The notes under the pieces are model-generated. The model was not told the DNA's origin. It saw nothing but the letters and a program-made list of their open reading frames with translations, and did no database searches. A stretch of 58,005 nt of DNA from UBA5009 sp038043185 (GTDB lineage: Bacteria; Bdellovibrionota; Bdellovibrionia; Bdellovibrionales; Bdellovibrionaceae), in contig JBBTCO010000045.1 of assembly GCA_038043185.1 (NCBI GenBank), forward strand, positions 1-58,005, given 5' to 3'. Position numbers and translations under genes: made by a program. The stretch's first letter is position 1. The number at the start of each line of letters is the position of its first letter. Below are positions 26,044 to 34,745 of the stretch, piece by piece.

Positions 26044-26565
26044 TTACCTAGCCAGCTTCATTTCACTTTCAGCCCGATAAGATTCGGGACTGCCGGGAAA
26101 TTTTTGTTTAATTTCCTTTAAAACGCCCTTCGATTGCGTACTCAAATTCATTTTTTTATAAGTCATTGCTTTAGCAAATTTTGCAGAAACAACTCGATTG
26201 CTTTGTGGGTATTGAGTGATTACCTTTTGAAAATATTTAATGGCCTCTGGATAATTCCGATTTTCCATGCTTTGTCGACCGGCTAAATAAAGAGCATTAT
26301 CAATAAAATTACTTCGTGGATATTGGGTCATCAAGGATTGCAATCGATGCCTTAGTCGTCGCTGATCATTGGATTGATAAAAAGCAACAATTTCAGAATA
26401 AAGTGTAATATCATCTTTTCCTTTGGCTGATCCCATCAACTCTTTCATGAGCTCTTCTTTGGACAAAGGATCATTGGAATTTTTTAATGCCAAAGAATTT
26501 GATGTAATTAAGAGGCTCGAAATAACGATTGAAAATAGAGCAATTAAACCAAAATTTTGCTTCAT
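26044..26565 (-). CDS. Periplasmic TPR protein, YbgF/CpoB-like
   Basis: A 173-residue protein with a signal peptide (MKQNFGLIALFSIVISSLLITSNSLA). Tandem tetratricopeptide units follow, each ending in the YP...N/S pattern (TQYPRSNFIDNALYLAG; TQYPQSNRVVSAKFAKAMTYKKM; KQKFPGSPES) seen in YbgF/CpoB and BamD-like proteins. It is shorter than CpoB and has no coiled-coil N-terminus. The ATG at 26565 has AAGGAG upstream and gives a clean signal peptide; the frame runs open to 26637. It is co-oriented with the LysM gene, 6 bases apart. Confidence 0.8.
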   Translation of the reverse strand: MKQNFGLIALFSIVISSLLITSNSLALKNSNDPLSKEELMKELMGSAKGKDDITLYSEIVAFYQSNDQRRLRHRLQSLMTQYPRSNFIDNALYLAGRQSMENRNYPEAIKYFQKVITQYPQSNRVVSAKFAKAMTYKKMNLSTQSKGVLKEIKQKFPGSPESYRAESEMKLAR

Positions 26566-26870
26566 TTTTCCACTCCTTGGATATACCAAGATTATGACAC
26601 GGGCTGAGGTGTTGCAACAAGCACGAGTTTTCCACACAAATTGTTAAGATGTCCCCAATCTCGACCTTAGACTTATTAAAAATCAAGGCTTTGACCCCTT
26701 TGCTGAATAAATATACATCGCGTAAGAGCATGAAATAACTGATTTAATTTAATACCTCCTTAGGTCATAAAATTATAAAATTACAGATCTTAAAACGCGA
26801 TCACCGTACCATTCGATTCTTATTTTCATTTTATTTTAGAAACAGGTCTAGTTCAAAAATTGCTAAGCGT

Positions 26871-27776
26871 ATGAAAATGATCATTTTTTTTATTATGTTG
26901 GCTGCATGGTTAAGCCACGATTCGCTAAACTTGTATAAATTTACAGCAGATTTTGCTATGCCATTTCAAAAATACTGCGAAAATTTGAGTCCACACCTAC
27001 TTACGCATAAGGATGTCCACCGAACCTTACTCTGTGGGTCACCTCTTTTTTCGGGGCAATTGTCGCACAATCTTCGTCAACATGCTCTGATTCATTTATT
27101 TATCGTTAGTGGTGGACATTTTTTATTTCTAGAAAAATTTTTTGTTAAAGTTGGGCTTCCTCAGGTCCTTCGTATCCCGTGCCTCATCTTTTATAACTTC
27201 TTCACTGGATTTCAACCCCCAGGAACTCGTTCCTTATCTCAAATGATTTTAACGAGATGTGCAAAAAAATCGAGTCTGCATTTGCGGGATGATCAGTTGC
27301 AATTGCTTTGTGGATTTCTTCTTTTAAGTATTTTTCCGCAATATTGCAGATCAGCTTCATTTTTGCTCAGTTGGAATGCGGCACTTGCTCTTAATATCTG
27401 TTCAGTGGCTTTTTTTCGTTTCACGGGTTTTAAAAAAATATTTTACTCGCAAATTCTGATTTCGGTGATTTTACTTCCTTGGTTGTGGACTTTTGGCAAT
27501 GGCCACCCGCTGGGGATTTTATCGAATATTATTTTTGGCCCATTCATCGTGTTTGTTCTCTTTCCGCTAAGTGCCTTGGTTATCCTTTTTCCTTTCCTGA
27601 CTTCCCTCTTTGATCAATTAACCTGGCTTTTTGAATGGAGCTTGCAACACACCGCTGTGATTTTTCCACAATCGATAAGTCAAGGAACGCAGCTGGAATT
27701 TTTTTGGATTTATCTCTTCATTCAGCATTTATTACTGCACTGGTATCAAGTTTCATATTGGCAAGAAGCGCACTGA
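26871..27776 (+). CDS. comEC: ComEC permease half (split gene)
   Basis: A 301-residue polytopic membrane protein. HALIHLFIVSGGHFLFLEKF matches the ComEC/Rec2 competence-domain signature (HLxAISGxHxxxL), and RSLSQMILTRC matches the following R..xM segment. About seven hydrophobic segments follow. The protein stops at the point where ComEC normally enters its metallo-beta-lactamase domain, which lies in the next gene. ComEC is the inner-membrane channel for transforming DNA. No good ribosome site is seen before the ATG. The 230 bases upstream hold no gene I can support. Confidence 0.82.
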   Translation: MKMIIFFIMLAAWLSHDSLNLYKFTADFAMPFQKYCENLSPHLLTHKDVHRTLLCGSPLFSGQLSHNLRQHALIHLFIVSGGHFLFLEKFFVKVGLPQVLRIPCLIFYNFFTGFQPPGTRSLSQMILTRCAKKSSLHLRDDQLQLLCGFLLLSIFPQYCRSASFLLSWNAALALNICSVAFFRFTGFKKIFYSQILISVILLPWLWTFGNGHPLGILSNIIFGPFIVFVLFPLSALVILFPFLTSLFDQLTWLFEWSLQHTAVIFPQSISQGTQLEFFWIYLFIQHLLLHWYQVSYWQEAH

Positions 27777-27789
27777 TCAAGGGGCTTAC

Positions 27790-28536
27790 ATGTTTATTTT
27801 AATTACCCTGTGGATTTTACTTTCGCCCACTCAGATTAAAGAACTCAATCACTTTCATGATTCATTCATTGTTTGGAATGTGGGTCAGGGACAATGGGCA
27901 ACTCTGAATACTTTGACGACTTGTTATCATTTCGATTTAGGGGGAGAACGTTTTCCCTTAGCTAAGATTAAAGCGCGCTGCCGTTCCAAAAAAAATGAAA
28001 TATTTATTTCTCATTGGGATTTAGATCACATGTCAGCGTTAAGATATCTTGCAAGGTGGCCTCGTGTTTGTCGACGTGAAGATCCCCTGGGATCATCAGT
28101 ATCTGCATTTAAAACCCAGTTGCTTTTTCATTTCAAGCCCTGCGCTTATGCTTTGGCGCAAAACCTATTTATTAAAAAAATTTTTCCTTATGCCGATGAA
28201 GAAACTTGGTTACCCGAAATAAGTAACGCAAAATCAAAAGTTTTTATTGTCGGCGAATGGCTTATCCCAGGAGATTCAAGAATTGAAGAAGAAGTCATTT
28301 GGGCGAATCGTCTTCAAGGTCGAAAAATCAAAGGACTCATTATCGGCCATCATGGCAGCAAAACTTCGAGTTCTGAATTATTGATTCGGAATCTTCCCGA
28401 TTTGCACTGGGCGATTTCATCGGCTCGGTGGAGGCGGTATAAACATCCACATCCTGCTGTCTTAATTAACTTTAAAAAACAAAAAAAACGGATTTTACGA
28501 ACAGAGGATTGGGGGAATTTTTATTTTGAGACTTAA
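27790..28536 (+). CDS. ComEC metallo-beta-lactamase half (split gene)
   Basis: A 248-residue protein. One N-terminal hydrophobic segment is followed by the ComEC C-terminal nuclease-like domain. Motifs: VWNVGQGQWATL (family DVGQGDA), FISHWDLDHMSAL (family SHxDxDHxGG) and IIGHHGSKTSSS (family PHHGSxxSS). The VGQG motif lacks the usual following Asp and the first His-x-His pair is HWDLDH, so zinc binding should be partly kept. It has its own AAGGGG ribosome site and is in a different frame from the permease half, 13 bases upstream. This looks like a true split rather than a single frameshift. Confidence 0.82.
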   Translation: MFILITLWILLSPTQIKELNHFHDSFIVWNVGQGQWATLNTLTTCYHFDLGGERFPLAKIKARCRSKKNEIFISHWDLDHMSALRYLARWPRVCRREDPLGSSVSAFKTQLLFHFKPCAYALAQNLFIKKIFPYADEETWLPEISNAKSKVFIVGEWLIPGDSRIEEEVIWANRLQGRKIKGLIIGHHGSKTSSSELLIRNLPDLHWAISSARWRRYKHPHPAVLINFKKQKKRILRTEDWGNFYFET

Positions 28537-28545
28537 TTTCATTAA

Positions 28546-29025
28546 CTACTCTCGCAACTCTAAACCAAACTCTAAGTAACTCTTGGTCGGGTTAGCTTGT
28601 TTAAAATATGAAGACTCAGAGGAGAAAGAAAAGAAAAAATGTTGCCCCTCTAAACACCTAAAATAATAGCTCTGTATTTCCCCATCCCCTCTCTTTAGTT
28701 GATATTCAAAGCGAAAGGCTCTTCCATCTCCACTAGTTTCATAGGCCCGCTCTATCCAATATAAAGCAAAGATATTTAATAAAAATTCTTCACCATCTAA
28801 CTTAATCTTTTTATCGAGTGTCATGCCGTTATTTGATTCACGTGATTTGACGTCATTCACATCAAGAATAGGCAAAATAATTTCTTCAGTGAAAAGAAGC
28901 TCACTAGACAATACCTCTCCATCTTCATCAAATTGAAGCTCTTTTAATCGTTTTGAAACAGCTAAATTAAATGTGGCGATTTTCATGGTGGTAGCTTTAA
29001 TAGCCTTCTGAATATAAGTCATCAT
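28546..29025 (-). CDS. Hypothetical protein
   Basis: A 159-residue cytoplasmic-looking protein with no signal peptide or membrane segment, rich in Glu, Phe and Ser. I recognise no family. The exact start is unclear: two adjacent ATGs at 29025/29022 or one at 28986, none with a clear ribosome site. It is convergent with the comEC pair and divergent from the acetyltransferase. Confidence 0.5.
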   Translation of the reverse strand: MMTYIQKAIKATTMKIATFNLAVSKRLKELQFDEDGEVLSSELLFTEEIILPILDVNDVKSRESNNGMTLDKKIKLDGEEFLLNIFALYWIERAYETSGDGRAFRFEYQLKRGDGEIQSYYFRCLEGQHFFFSFSSESSYFKQANPTKSYLEFGLELRE

Positions 29026-29118
29026 TAAAAGAAATCATCAAAACGAATGTGAGATCTTTCATTTTAAAATTTTAATCTTTGATGGACAGATAAACTGCAC
29101 CCGCATACTTTATCAACT

Positions 29119-29655
29119 GTGCGATACATTATTAAAACATTCGATCAAAAAAATTTAGTAAGCGCCAAATTCTCCGTCGTTGAGGTTTATAAGTCTGTCT
29201 ATTCTTTAGCTCCCTACAATGAACCCGCTAGCCAGATTGAGTCGTTTTCAACGTCTTGGGAAACAAGAACAAAAAAGAATGGTTTTTTATTTGTAGGAGC
29301 TGAAGACGAAGCAAAAAAACTTGTTGGTTTTGCCTATGGCTGGAAAAGTATTTCCGGTGACTCTTGGAATATGAAACTGTCTGCACGTTTAGGTGAGCTA
29401 AGTGCACACTGGCTTTCCGATTGTTTTGAATTTGTTGATCTTGCAGTAATACCGTCAGTTCAAGGAGTTGGACTGGGTCGAGATTTAACAAAAGAACTTT
29501 TTGCACAAGTAAATGCAAAAACAGCCATTTTACTTACTCATCAAACAACAACCAAAGCTTCGGAAATGTATTTAAGAAATGGATGGATTCAACTTAGCAA
29601 TAATTTTGAAGTAGCTCCTGGTAAACTCTATCAAGTTATGGGCAAGACTCTTTGA
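29119..29655 (+). CDS. GNAT-family N-acetyltransferase
   Basis: A 178-residue protein with the GNAT acetyl-CoA-binding signature VIPSVQGVGLGRDLTKELF (QxxGxG) after the strand FEFVDLAV, followed by LTHQTTTKASEMYLRNGW, the usual Y-x-x-x-G-F/W end of the fold. The substrate is unknown. The start is GTG; no strong ribosome site is visible. Its 3' end overlaps the convergent lipoprotein gene by 25 bases. Confidence 0.85.
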   Translation: MRYIIKTFDQKNLVSAKFSVVEVYKSVYSLAPYNEPASQIESFSTSWETRTKKNGFLFVGAEDEAKKLVGFAYGWKSISGDSWNMKLSARLGELSAHWLSDCFEFVDLAVIPSVQGVGLGRDLTKELFAQVNAKTAILLTHQTTTKASEMYLRNGWIQLSNNFEVAPGKLYQVMGKTL

Positions 29656-29957
29656 TCACTTAGTACAATGTCCCACACAGCCTCTAGATCGTAAAATTGG
29701 ATAATAATTAACTCTCTAGAGGATAGTTTTGTTTCGATGCCGTGAACAATTCCATTCTTACATTTAGAACGTAATTGATCAATAATATGAAGCCCTGGCT
29801 CGGTCAGATGTAAAAATCCTGCTCCAGATGCTTTAGCTACAATTAGTTCAGTATTTTGATCTGTTACTTTACTTTCAAAAGAAGAGTTAGAAATATTATG
29901 AACAGTGACGCAAGAACTTAAAACCAGTGGTAAAAATAGTAAAATCTTTTTCATAGT
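29631..29957 (-). CDS. Small lipoprotein
   Basis: A 108-residue protein with a lipobox: MKKILLFLPLVLSSC, with the Cys at position 15 as the lipidation site. The mature part has a single further Cys and alternating hydrophobic residues. I recognise no family. The ATG at 29957 follows a GCGGGA stretch; the longer frame to 30032 overlaps the upstream gene. It probably forms a two-gene unit with the secreted protein at 29977-30387. Confidence 0.65.
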   Translation of the reverse strand, partial: TMKKILLFLPLVLSSCVTVHNISNSSFESKVTDQNTELIVAKASGAGFLHLTEPGLHIIDQLRSKCKNGIVHGIETKLSSRELIIIQFYDLEAVWDIVLSDQRVLPIT

Positions 29958-29976
29958 TAATCCCGCTTTGAAGTGT

Positions 29977-30387
29977 TCATCTACAACCTTCTTGTAACGT
30001 TGCAAACTTTTGAATCTGTTCAGCTGTCGCACGCCGCCTGTCAGCGAAACCCGCGAACTTTAGAACATCACCACTTACAGTATAAGCTCTGGCAGTTGGA
30101 TCGACTTGCATGCTGGCGTTTGAACAATTTGTTTGAGATACAATAGAGATAGTTTGTACTGAGTCAGCTGTGATAACTGCTTTGAAAACGACGACTTGCT
30201 TTTGTATTGAATTAGGGAATAAGACCTCCCACTTTATGGTCCCATCTTCACCTATTTGAGTTAATGATTCAGGTAAAAAGGAATCACCTGAGCTTGAGTA
30301 TACGTTGTACCACGTACCAAAAATTGGAAGGGCAGCAAATGTTTGTGTTGTAAAAATTAATAAACTAAAAAAAATTGCTGTTTTCAT
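29977..30387 (-). CDS. Small secreted protein, unknown
   Basis: A 136-residue protein with a signal peptide (MKTAIFFSLLIFTTQTFA) and a beta-rich mature part that begins LPIFGTWYNVYSSSG, reminiscent of lipocalin-like folds that start G-x-W. Two cysteines (CSNAS, EGCR) could pair. I would not name a family. The ATG at 30387 has AAAGGAAAT upstream; six residues of a longer frame are dropped. It follows ald on the same strand. Confidence 0.65.
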   Translation of the reverse strand: MKTAIFFSLLIFTTQTFAALPIFGTWYNVYSSSGDSFLPESLTQIGEDGTIKWEVLFPNSIQKQVVVFKAVITADSVQTISIVSQTNCSNASMQVDPTARAYTVSGDVLKFAGFADRRRATAEQIQKFATLQEGCR

Positions 30388-30419
30388 AAATTTCCTTTGT
30401 TTCAACTGGCCCGCGAACT

Positions 30420-31526
30420 TTAGTGCTTATACGGTTTGTATTCCATATGTAAATCGCGCGCCACAGGTTCATAACAAACCCCGCCCGCATAAACATTCAA
30501 ACCCTTCATCAACGCCTTGTCTTTAGCAATAGCCTCTTCAACTCCCATTGCAGCCAGCATCGACGCATATTTCAGAGTCATATTGGTCAAAGCATAAGTA
30601 GAAGTGCGTGGCACAACTCCGGGCATGTTTGGAACACAGTAATGAATCACGCCATCAATTTCATAAGTTGGATTTTGATGGGAAGTCGGTCGACAAGTTT
30701 CAATGCAACCGCCTTGATCAACGGCGACGTCAACGACAACTGAGCCTTTGCTCATTGAAGTAATCATGTCTTTAGAAACTAGCATCGGAGCTTTTTGACC
30801 TGTGATTAAAACTCCACCGATCAAAAGATCAGAATCACGAACTGATTCTTCAATATTTTTTGTATTTGAAAACAGAGTCATGCATCGGCCTTGAAAAATA
30901 TCATCAAGATATTCAAGTCGTTTTGTGTTCACATCCAACACTGTGACTGCAGCACCAAGGCCCACTGCCATTTTTGCGGCATTTGTACCAACGACACCAC
31001 CACCGATAATTGTGACGCGTGAGGGACGAACGCCGGTGACTCCACCAAGCAGAACTCCTTTACCACCATGATCTTTTTGTAAATAAAAGGCGCCGATTTG
31101 TGTGGCCATTCGACCTGCCACTTCGGACATTGGAATTAAAAGCGGCAGCGAACCGTCTGCGGGTTGAATCGTTTCATAGGCAATCGCTTTTACTTTTCTT
31201 TCACATAATACTTTTGTCAGTTTAGGCTCAGCTGCGAGGTGCAGGTAAGTGTAAATGATTTGATTTTCTTTCATGAGATCATATTCGTCGGGAAGTGGTT
31301 CTTTCACTTTCATGATCATTTCTGATTTTGCATAAACTTCTTTTTTTGTATCCAGAATTTTAGCTCCGGCTTTTTCATATTCCTCGTTGGAAATTCCCGA
31401 ACCAATGCCAGCATCTTTTTCTACAAAAATTTTGTGTCCTTCTTTCACCAATTGACGAACACCCGCCTCGGTCATACCAACACGATTTTCACTGATCTTA
31501 ATTTCTTTAGGGACCCCGATAATCAT
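30420..31526 (-). CDS. ald: Alanine dehydrogenase
   Basis: Catalyses reversible NAD-dependent deamination of L-alanine to pyruvate and ammonia. At 368 residues it is the usual length. Visible features: MIIGVPKEIKISENRVGM at the N-terminus with substrate-binding Arg15, MKVKEP with the conserved Lys, YTYLHLAAE with the His, an NAD site VTIIGGGVVGTNAAKMA, and the C-terminal VDQGGC and PNMPGVVPRTST segments. AAGGAG lies six bases before the ATG. In an amino-acid-consuming organism it would supply pyruvate for energy. Confidence 0.97.
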   Translation of the reverse strand: MIIGVPKEIKISENRVGMTEAGVRQLVKEGHKIFVEKDAGIGSGISNEEYEKAGAKILDTKKEVYAKSEMIMKVKEPLPDEYDLMKENQIIYTYLHLAAEPKLTKVLCERKVKAIAYETIQPADGSLPLLIPMSEVAGRMATQIGAFYLQKDHGGKGVLLGGVTGVRPSRVTIIGGGVVGTNAAKMAVGLGAAVTVLDVNTKRLEYLDDIFQGRCMTLFSNTKNIEESVRDSDLLIGGVLITGQKAPMLVSKDMITSMSKGSVVVDVAVDQGGCIETCRPTSHQNPTYEIDGVIHYCVPNMPGVVPRTSTYALTNMTLKYASMLAAMGVEEAIAKDKALMKGLNVYAGGVCYEPVARDLHMEYKPYKH

Positions 31527-31835
31527 AAATTACTCCTTAAAAATACCTTAATGTCCCGATTGAACTCGACCTCACGAAAAAGGTCAAGCAGGCTAAAAGC
31601 CAACCTTATTAAAGTCCTTAACAAAAGGCACCCCCTCTTAGTCTCACATTTTGGACCTATGGGCGGTCAATTCGGCCGCAAAGGCAATGAAAGTCCAGTG
31701 CTCTGGATTTAGATGGGGTAAGCCCATTTCAGCTTCCCAAGCCAGCCCCAAGGTTTTTCAAGATGCTAAAGGGTCACAGCTATCTGATTTGCGCACGTCC
31801 AGCAATGAACTCGCTCTGGCTAAAAAAATCAATGT
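31527..31835. other. Non-coding or decayed stretch upstream of ald
   Basis: No gene in this gap is supported. A plus-strand frame at 31651-31839 (62 codons) has no ribosome site or recognisable motif, and short frames on the minus strand are broken by stops. A weak hairpin with a T-run on the minus strand lies near 31580-31606 in the possible ald leader. Base composition is richer in G and C than its surroundings, consistent with former coding DNA. Confidence 0.4.
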
Positions 31836-31863
31836 TTGAATGATCTTTCTTTTTGCATATAAA
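31836..31863 (+). promoter_or_regulatory. Candidate sigma70 promoter
   Basis: TTGAAT (31836-31841) and TATAAA (31858-31863) are separated by 16 bases and lie 20 bases upstream of the ATG at 31884. No Shine-Dalgarno sequence is visible in the short leader. Confidence 0.4.
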
Positions 31864-31883
31864 TTAGTATATAACTAACTTGT

Positions 31884-32801
31884 ATGAACTCTCATCTTTT
31901 TTTAGTTTGTATATATATCTGGATTCTGGGAATTTTTAGCGCTTTGCCCTTATTGGCTGGTGCTAACGAAGAAAAAATAAAAACCGTAGATTCTCCGGCG
32001 ATGATTGAATATGTTTGCAAAAATGATAAAAACAAATTTGAAAAAATTTGTACCGACATTACAAAAATTTGTCAGAAAAAATTTAATTCGAATGACTGTT
32101 CAATTGATAATCTTTCAGATTTAGACGAAAAAGGCTATACCTCCTATTTTATAAGTCGCCTAAGAAAAATGACTTTAAAGACAAAAAAAATAAATATTTG
32201 CTGCGGAGAAGACCAGGATTGTTCCGGAAGGCTAGCAAATACAAATGTGCAAATTTTAAAAGGAACTAAAAGCACTGCTGGCCAATATGGTTACTATCAT
32301 TATAAGAAAGAATACGTGGGTATCTATAAAGATGCGCTGCTTAAATTGGGAACGAAACAGAATATTGATGCATTTTTACACCATGAATTTGGCCATGCCT
32401 GCGCGCAAAGCATAAACCCTGACCATTTTGATATGAATTCTGCTCAAACTATCAATTACATAAAAGAAAGATTTAAAGCCATTCTCGATGAACCAACCTA
32501 TAAATGTATATTTGCGGCGATTGAAAAGCAGGCAAAGGCTAGAACTAAGAAGAAACTCAAGGTGGACAAAGCTTCATGGTATGAAGAAGCCTTTGCTGAC
32601 CTGGCATTTGCTTACGGAAGAAAGAATATTGCAAACTATGCGATCGATTGCCATTACAAAGAAGATGAAAGGCACGCCCAACCCGCAATCTATTTGAAAT
32701 GCTATTTACAAAGCAAAACGGTGTACAAAAAGTACTGCGACGAACTTGATGAACGACCTCTGACTGAAAAAGCCTCATCTGAAGGTATGGGCATAAAGTA
32801 A
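31884..32801 (+). CDS. Secreted Cys-rich HExxH protein
   Basis: A 305-residue exported protein. A hydrophobic signal region at about 4-26 is followed by a Cys-rich part (VCKN, ICTDITKICQKK, DCS, ICCGEDQDC). Then FLHHEFGHACAQ, an HExxH zinc motif at about residue 167, and SWYEEAFADLAFAYG about 70 residues later, where the EEAFAD Glu would be the third ligand of a gluzincin-type site. The Cys-rich part suggests a disulphide-stabilised extracellular or periplasmic enzyme. I do not recognise a named family. A monocistronic unit, convergent with lpxC. Confidence 0.7.
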   Translation: MNSHLFLVCIYIWILGIFSALPLLAGANEEKIKTVDSPAMIEYVCKNDKNKFEKICTDITKICQKKFNSNDCSIDNLSDLDEKGYTSYFISRLRKMTLKTKKINICCGEDQDCSGRLANTNVQILKGTKSTAGQYGYYHYKKEYVGIYKDALLKLGTKQNIDAFLHHEFGHACAQSINPDHFDMNSAQTINYIKERFKAILDEPTYKCIFAAIEKQAKARTKKKLKVDKASWYEEAFADLAFAYGRKNIANYAIDCHYKEDERHAQPAIYLKCYLQSKTVYKKYCDELDERPLTEKASSEGMGIK

Positions 32802-32869
32802 TGCAAGTTATACCTGTATTTTGGATTTCTGAATGAGGGATTCGATCGGTGGGCGCGAGTGTCTCTTCA

Positions 32870-33781
32870 CTAAGACCCCGGCACGCGCCACGAAGAATAC
32901 CGAGCCGACTCTTCAGAAATATCCGCACCCAATTCCACAAATCGAAAACATTGAGGCGAATCACTAATCTTCCTGACCAATTTATTCATAATATCATGGC
33001 CAGCTTTAAATAAAACCACGTGACCCATCAAGGGCATTTCCAAAGTGACCAAGTCACCCAGCGCATCTAAAGCTTTATGCCGAACGAACTCATCGGGAAA
33101 TCGAAGCCCCTCGGGATTAAGAAATCCTTTGTCATCTAAAACGATGGTGTTTTCCAAACTACCACCTTTGGCCAAGCCCTTGGCTTGCAGGCCTTCAACA
33201 TCTTTTAGAAAACCAAAAGTACGAGCCGACGCAATTTCACGAGCGAAAGAAGTGTCATTGATATCTAAATCAATTTTTTGTTTACCTATTCTTGGGTGGG
33301 GGAAATCAATGGTCACGGTTAAACGCAAGCCATGATAAGGAACCACGTAGGCATGTTTTTCGCCCTCAGAAAAATAGATGGGCTCTGTCACGTAACAATA
33401 GTTTCGCGGCTGATCCTGCTCTAACAAACCCACCTTCATCAAAGCATCAAGAAAAATCTGCGCACTGCCATCACCAATAGGAATTTCAGGACCGTCAAGT
33501 TCTATAAAAAGATTATCGATACGCAAGGCCGACAGCGCCGAAAGACAATGTTCAATGGTGGCAACCGAGAAATGAGGGCCCGCGATGGAAGTTTGGTAAC
33601 TGGTTGCATTGACGGATTTAGCAGAAACTTTTAGTGAAGGCTTACCCGAAAGATCCGAGCGAATAAAATAAACACCCGTGTTGGTGGGTGCTGGACAAAA
33701 ATTCAAATGGCATAATTTTCCAGAGTGAATCCCCAAACCTTCAACGACTGTTTTTTTGCGTATCGTTTTTTGCAAAAACAT
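32870..33781 (-). CDS. lpxC: UDP-3-O-acyl-N-acetylglucosamine deacetylase
   Basis: Committed step of lipid A synthesis. At 303 residues it is the usual length. Zinc ligands are H78 (TIEHCL), H235 and D239 (VRHKALDALGDL); H262 in the GHDIMN segment is the general acid/base. The IPIGDGSAQ loop and the N-terminal VVEGLGIHSGK are family signatures. It is the last gene of ruvC-ruvA-ruvB-asparaginase-lpxC, beginning just after the asparaginase stop. Its presence shows that the organism makes lipid A. Confidence 0.97.
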   Translation of the reverse strand: MFLQKTIRKKTVVEGLGIHSGKLCHLNFCPAPTNTGVYFIRSDLSGKPSLKVSAKSVNATSYQTSIAGPHFSVATIEHCLSALSALRIDNLFIELDGPEIPIGDGSAQIFLDALMKVGLLEQDQPRNYCYVTEPIYFSEGEKHAYVVPYHGLRLTVTIDFPHPRIGKQKIDLDINDTSFAREIASARTFGFLKDVEGLQAKGLAKGGSLENTIVLDDKGFLNPEGLRFPDEFVRHKALDALGDLVTLEMPLMGHVVLFKAGHDIMNKLVRKISDSPQCFRFVELGADISEESARYSSWRVPGS

Positions 33782-33782
33782 T

Positions 33783-34745
33783 TCAATGATTCTTTCTTAA
33801 ACTTATTTTTCCGACAATTTTATTTTGCGTATTCTTAATTTCTGTCATTAACAAAGGCTCCAACTGATGAAGCATTTCCGCCGAAAACCCACCGCACTCG
33901 TGCAAAATTCCATAAATGGAGGCCGCAATGGCCCGGGCGTTACCATCCAGAACTTTAATGGCAAAAGCAAAACCTTGATCCGGAAGCAAGCCATTGCAAA
34001 AGCCTTCAGCTCCAGATTTAATAATCAATTTTCCGCCGGTGATTTGTTGAATTTTTAAATCTAAATGTTCAGAACCGGAAACCAGTTCTGGATACTGTGT
34101 AACTGCTGCTAAAATACGTCGGCAGGCATTTTTTCGATCTTCGCTTCCCTTAGGATCAAGCAATGTTGACATAGCAACAGCCCAGGATGACAGCGGCAAA
34201 GCAAAAGTCGGAATTCCACAGCCATCAATACCAAATGTTGTTTTTGAAAAATCAAATTTGGTAAATTCACTTAATATTTTAGTAATTCTTTTTTGTACAG
34301 GATGATCCACCAAATGATATTCGGCAAAAGATTCACCAAGATGTTTTGCCGTCGTTAACATTCCCAAATGTTTGCCAGAACAATTATTCATCAAACGTGT
34401 GTGTGAAGGAATTTGTGGACCACAAGCTAAGTCTTGATCTTGCAAGCCCAGTTCAGAAATCCATTGAGTTAATATTTCCATGTGGAAAGCTTCCGCTTGA
34501 TGGGAAGCACAGGCTAAGGCCAAATGTTTTGCCGTCAAAGAACAAGATTCAAGAGCACCGGTTTCAACAAACGGAATCGCTTGCAGAAATTTAATCGCCG
34601 ACCGCGGATACGCCAAGGCATTGACGTCGCCAATTTCTTTCACTGATTTCCCCTGAACATCGACGACAGAAACAGCTACCGAATGAATGCTTTCGACATT
34701 CTTTCCGCGATAGACTTCGACACTCCAAGGAGCGGTCAATTGCAT
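33783..34745 (-). CDS. L-asparaginase II, Rhizobium etli type
   Basis: A 320-residue member of the Asparaginase_II family (PF06089), unrelated to the E. coli enzymes. Signatures: VEVYRGKNVESIHSVAV, ALAYPRSAIKFLQAIPFVETGA with the Ser49/Lys52 pair corresponding to the catalytic Ser-Lys, ALACASHQAEAFH, and NNCSGKHLGMLTTA. It hydrolyses asparagine to aspartate and ammonia. Translation starts inside the end of ruvB (10-base overlap) with GAGG upstream, so it is coupled to the ruv genes, an unusual neighbour. Confidence 0.85.
   Translation of the reverse strand: MQLTAPWSVEVYRGKNVESIHSVAVSVVDVQGKSVKEIGDVNALAYPRSAIKFLQAIPFVETGALESCSLTAKHLALACASHQAEAFHMEILTQWISELGLQDQDLACGPQIPSHTRLMNNCSGKHLGMLTTAKHLGESFAEYHLVDHPVQKRITKILSEFTKFDFSKTTFGIDGCGIPTFALPLSSWAVAMSTLLDPKGSEDRKNACRRILAAVTQYPELVSGSEHLDLKIQQITGGKLIIKSGAEGFCNGLLPDQGFAFAIKVLDGNARAIAASIYGILHECGGFSAEMLHQLEPLLMTEIKNTQNKIVGKISLRKNH

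Noticed and set aside
26640..26870. Possible small gene or promoter upstream of comEC
   Set aside because: Only short frames and very AT-rich DNA; no -35/-10 pair that stands out from background.
31651..31839. 62-codon plus-strand frame between ald and the HEFGH gene
   Set aside because: No ribosome site or recognisable motif; composition alone is not enough to call a gene.
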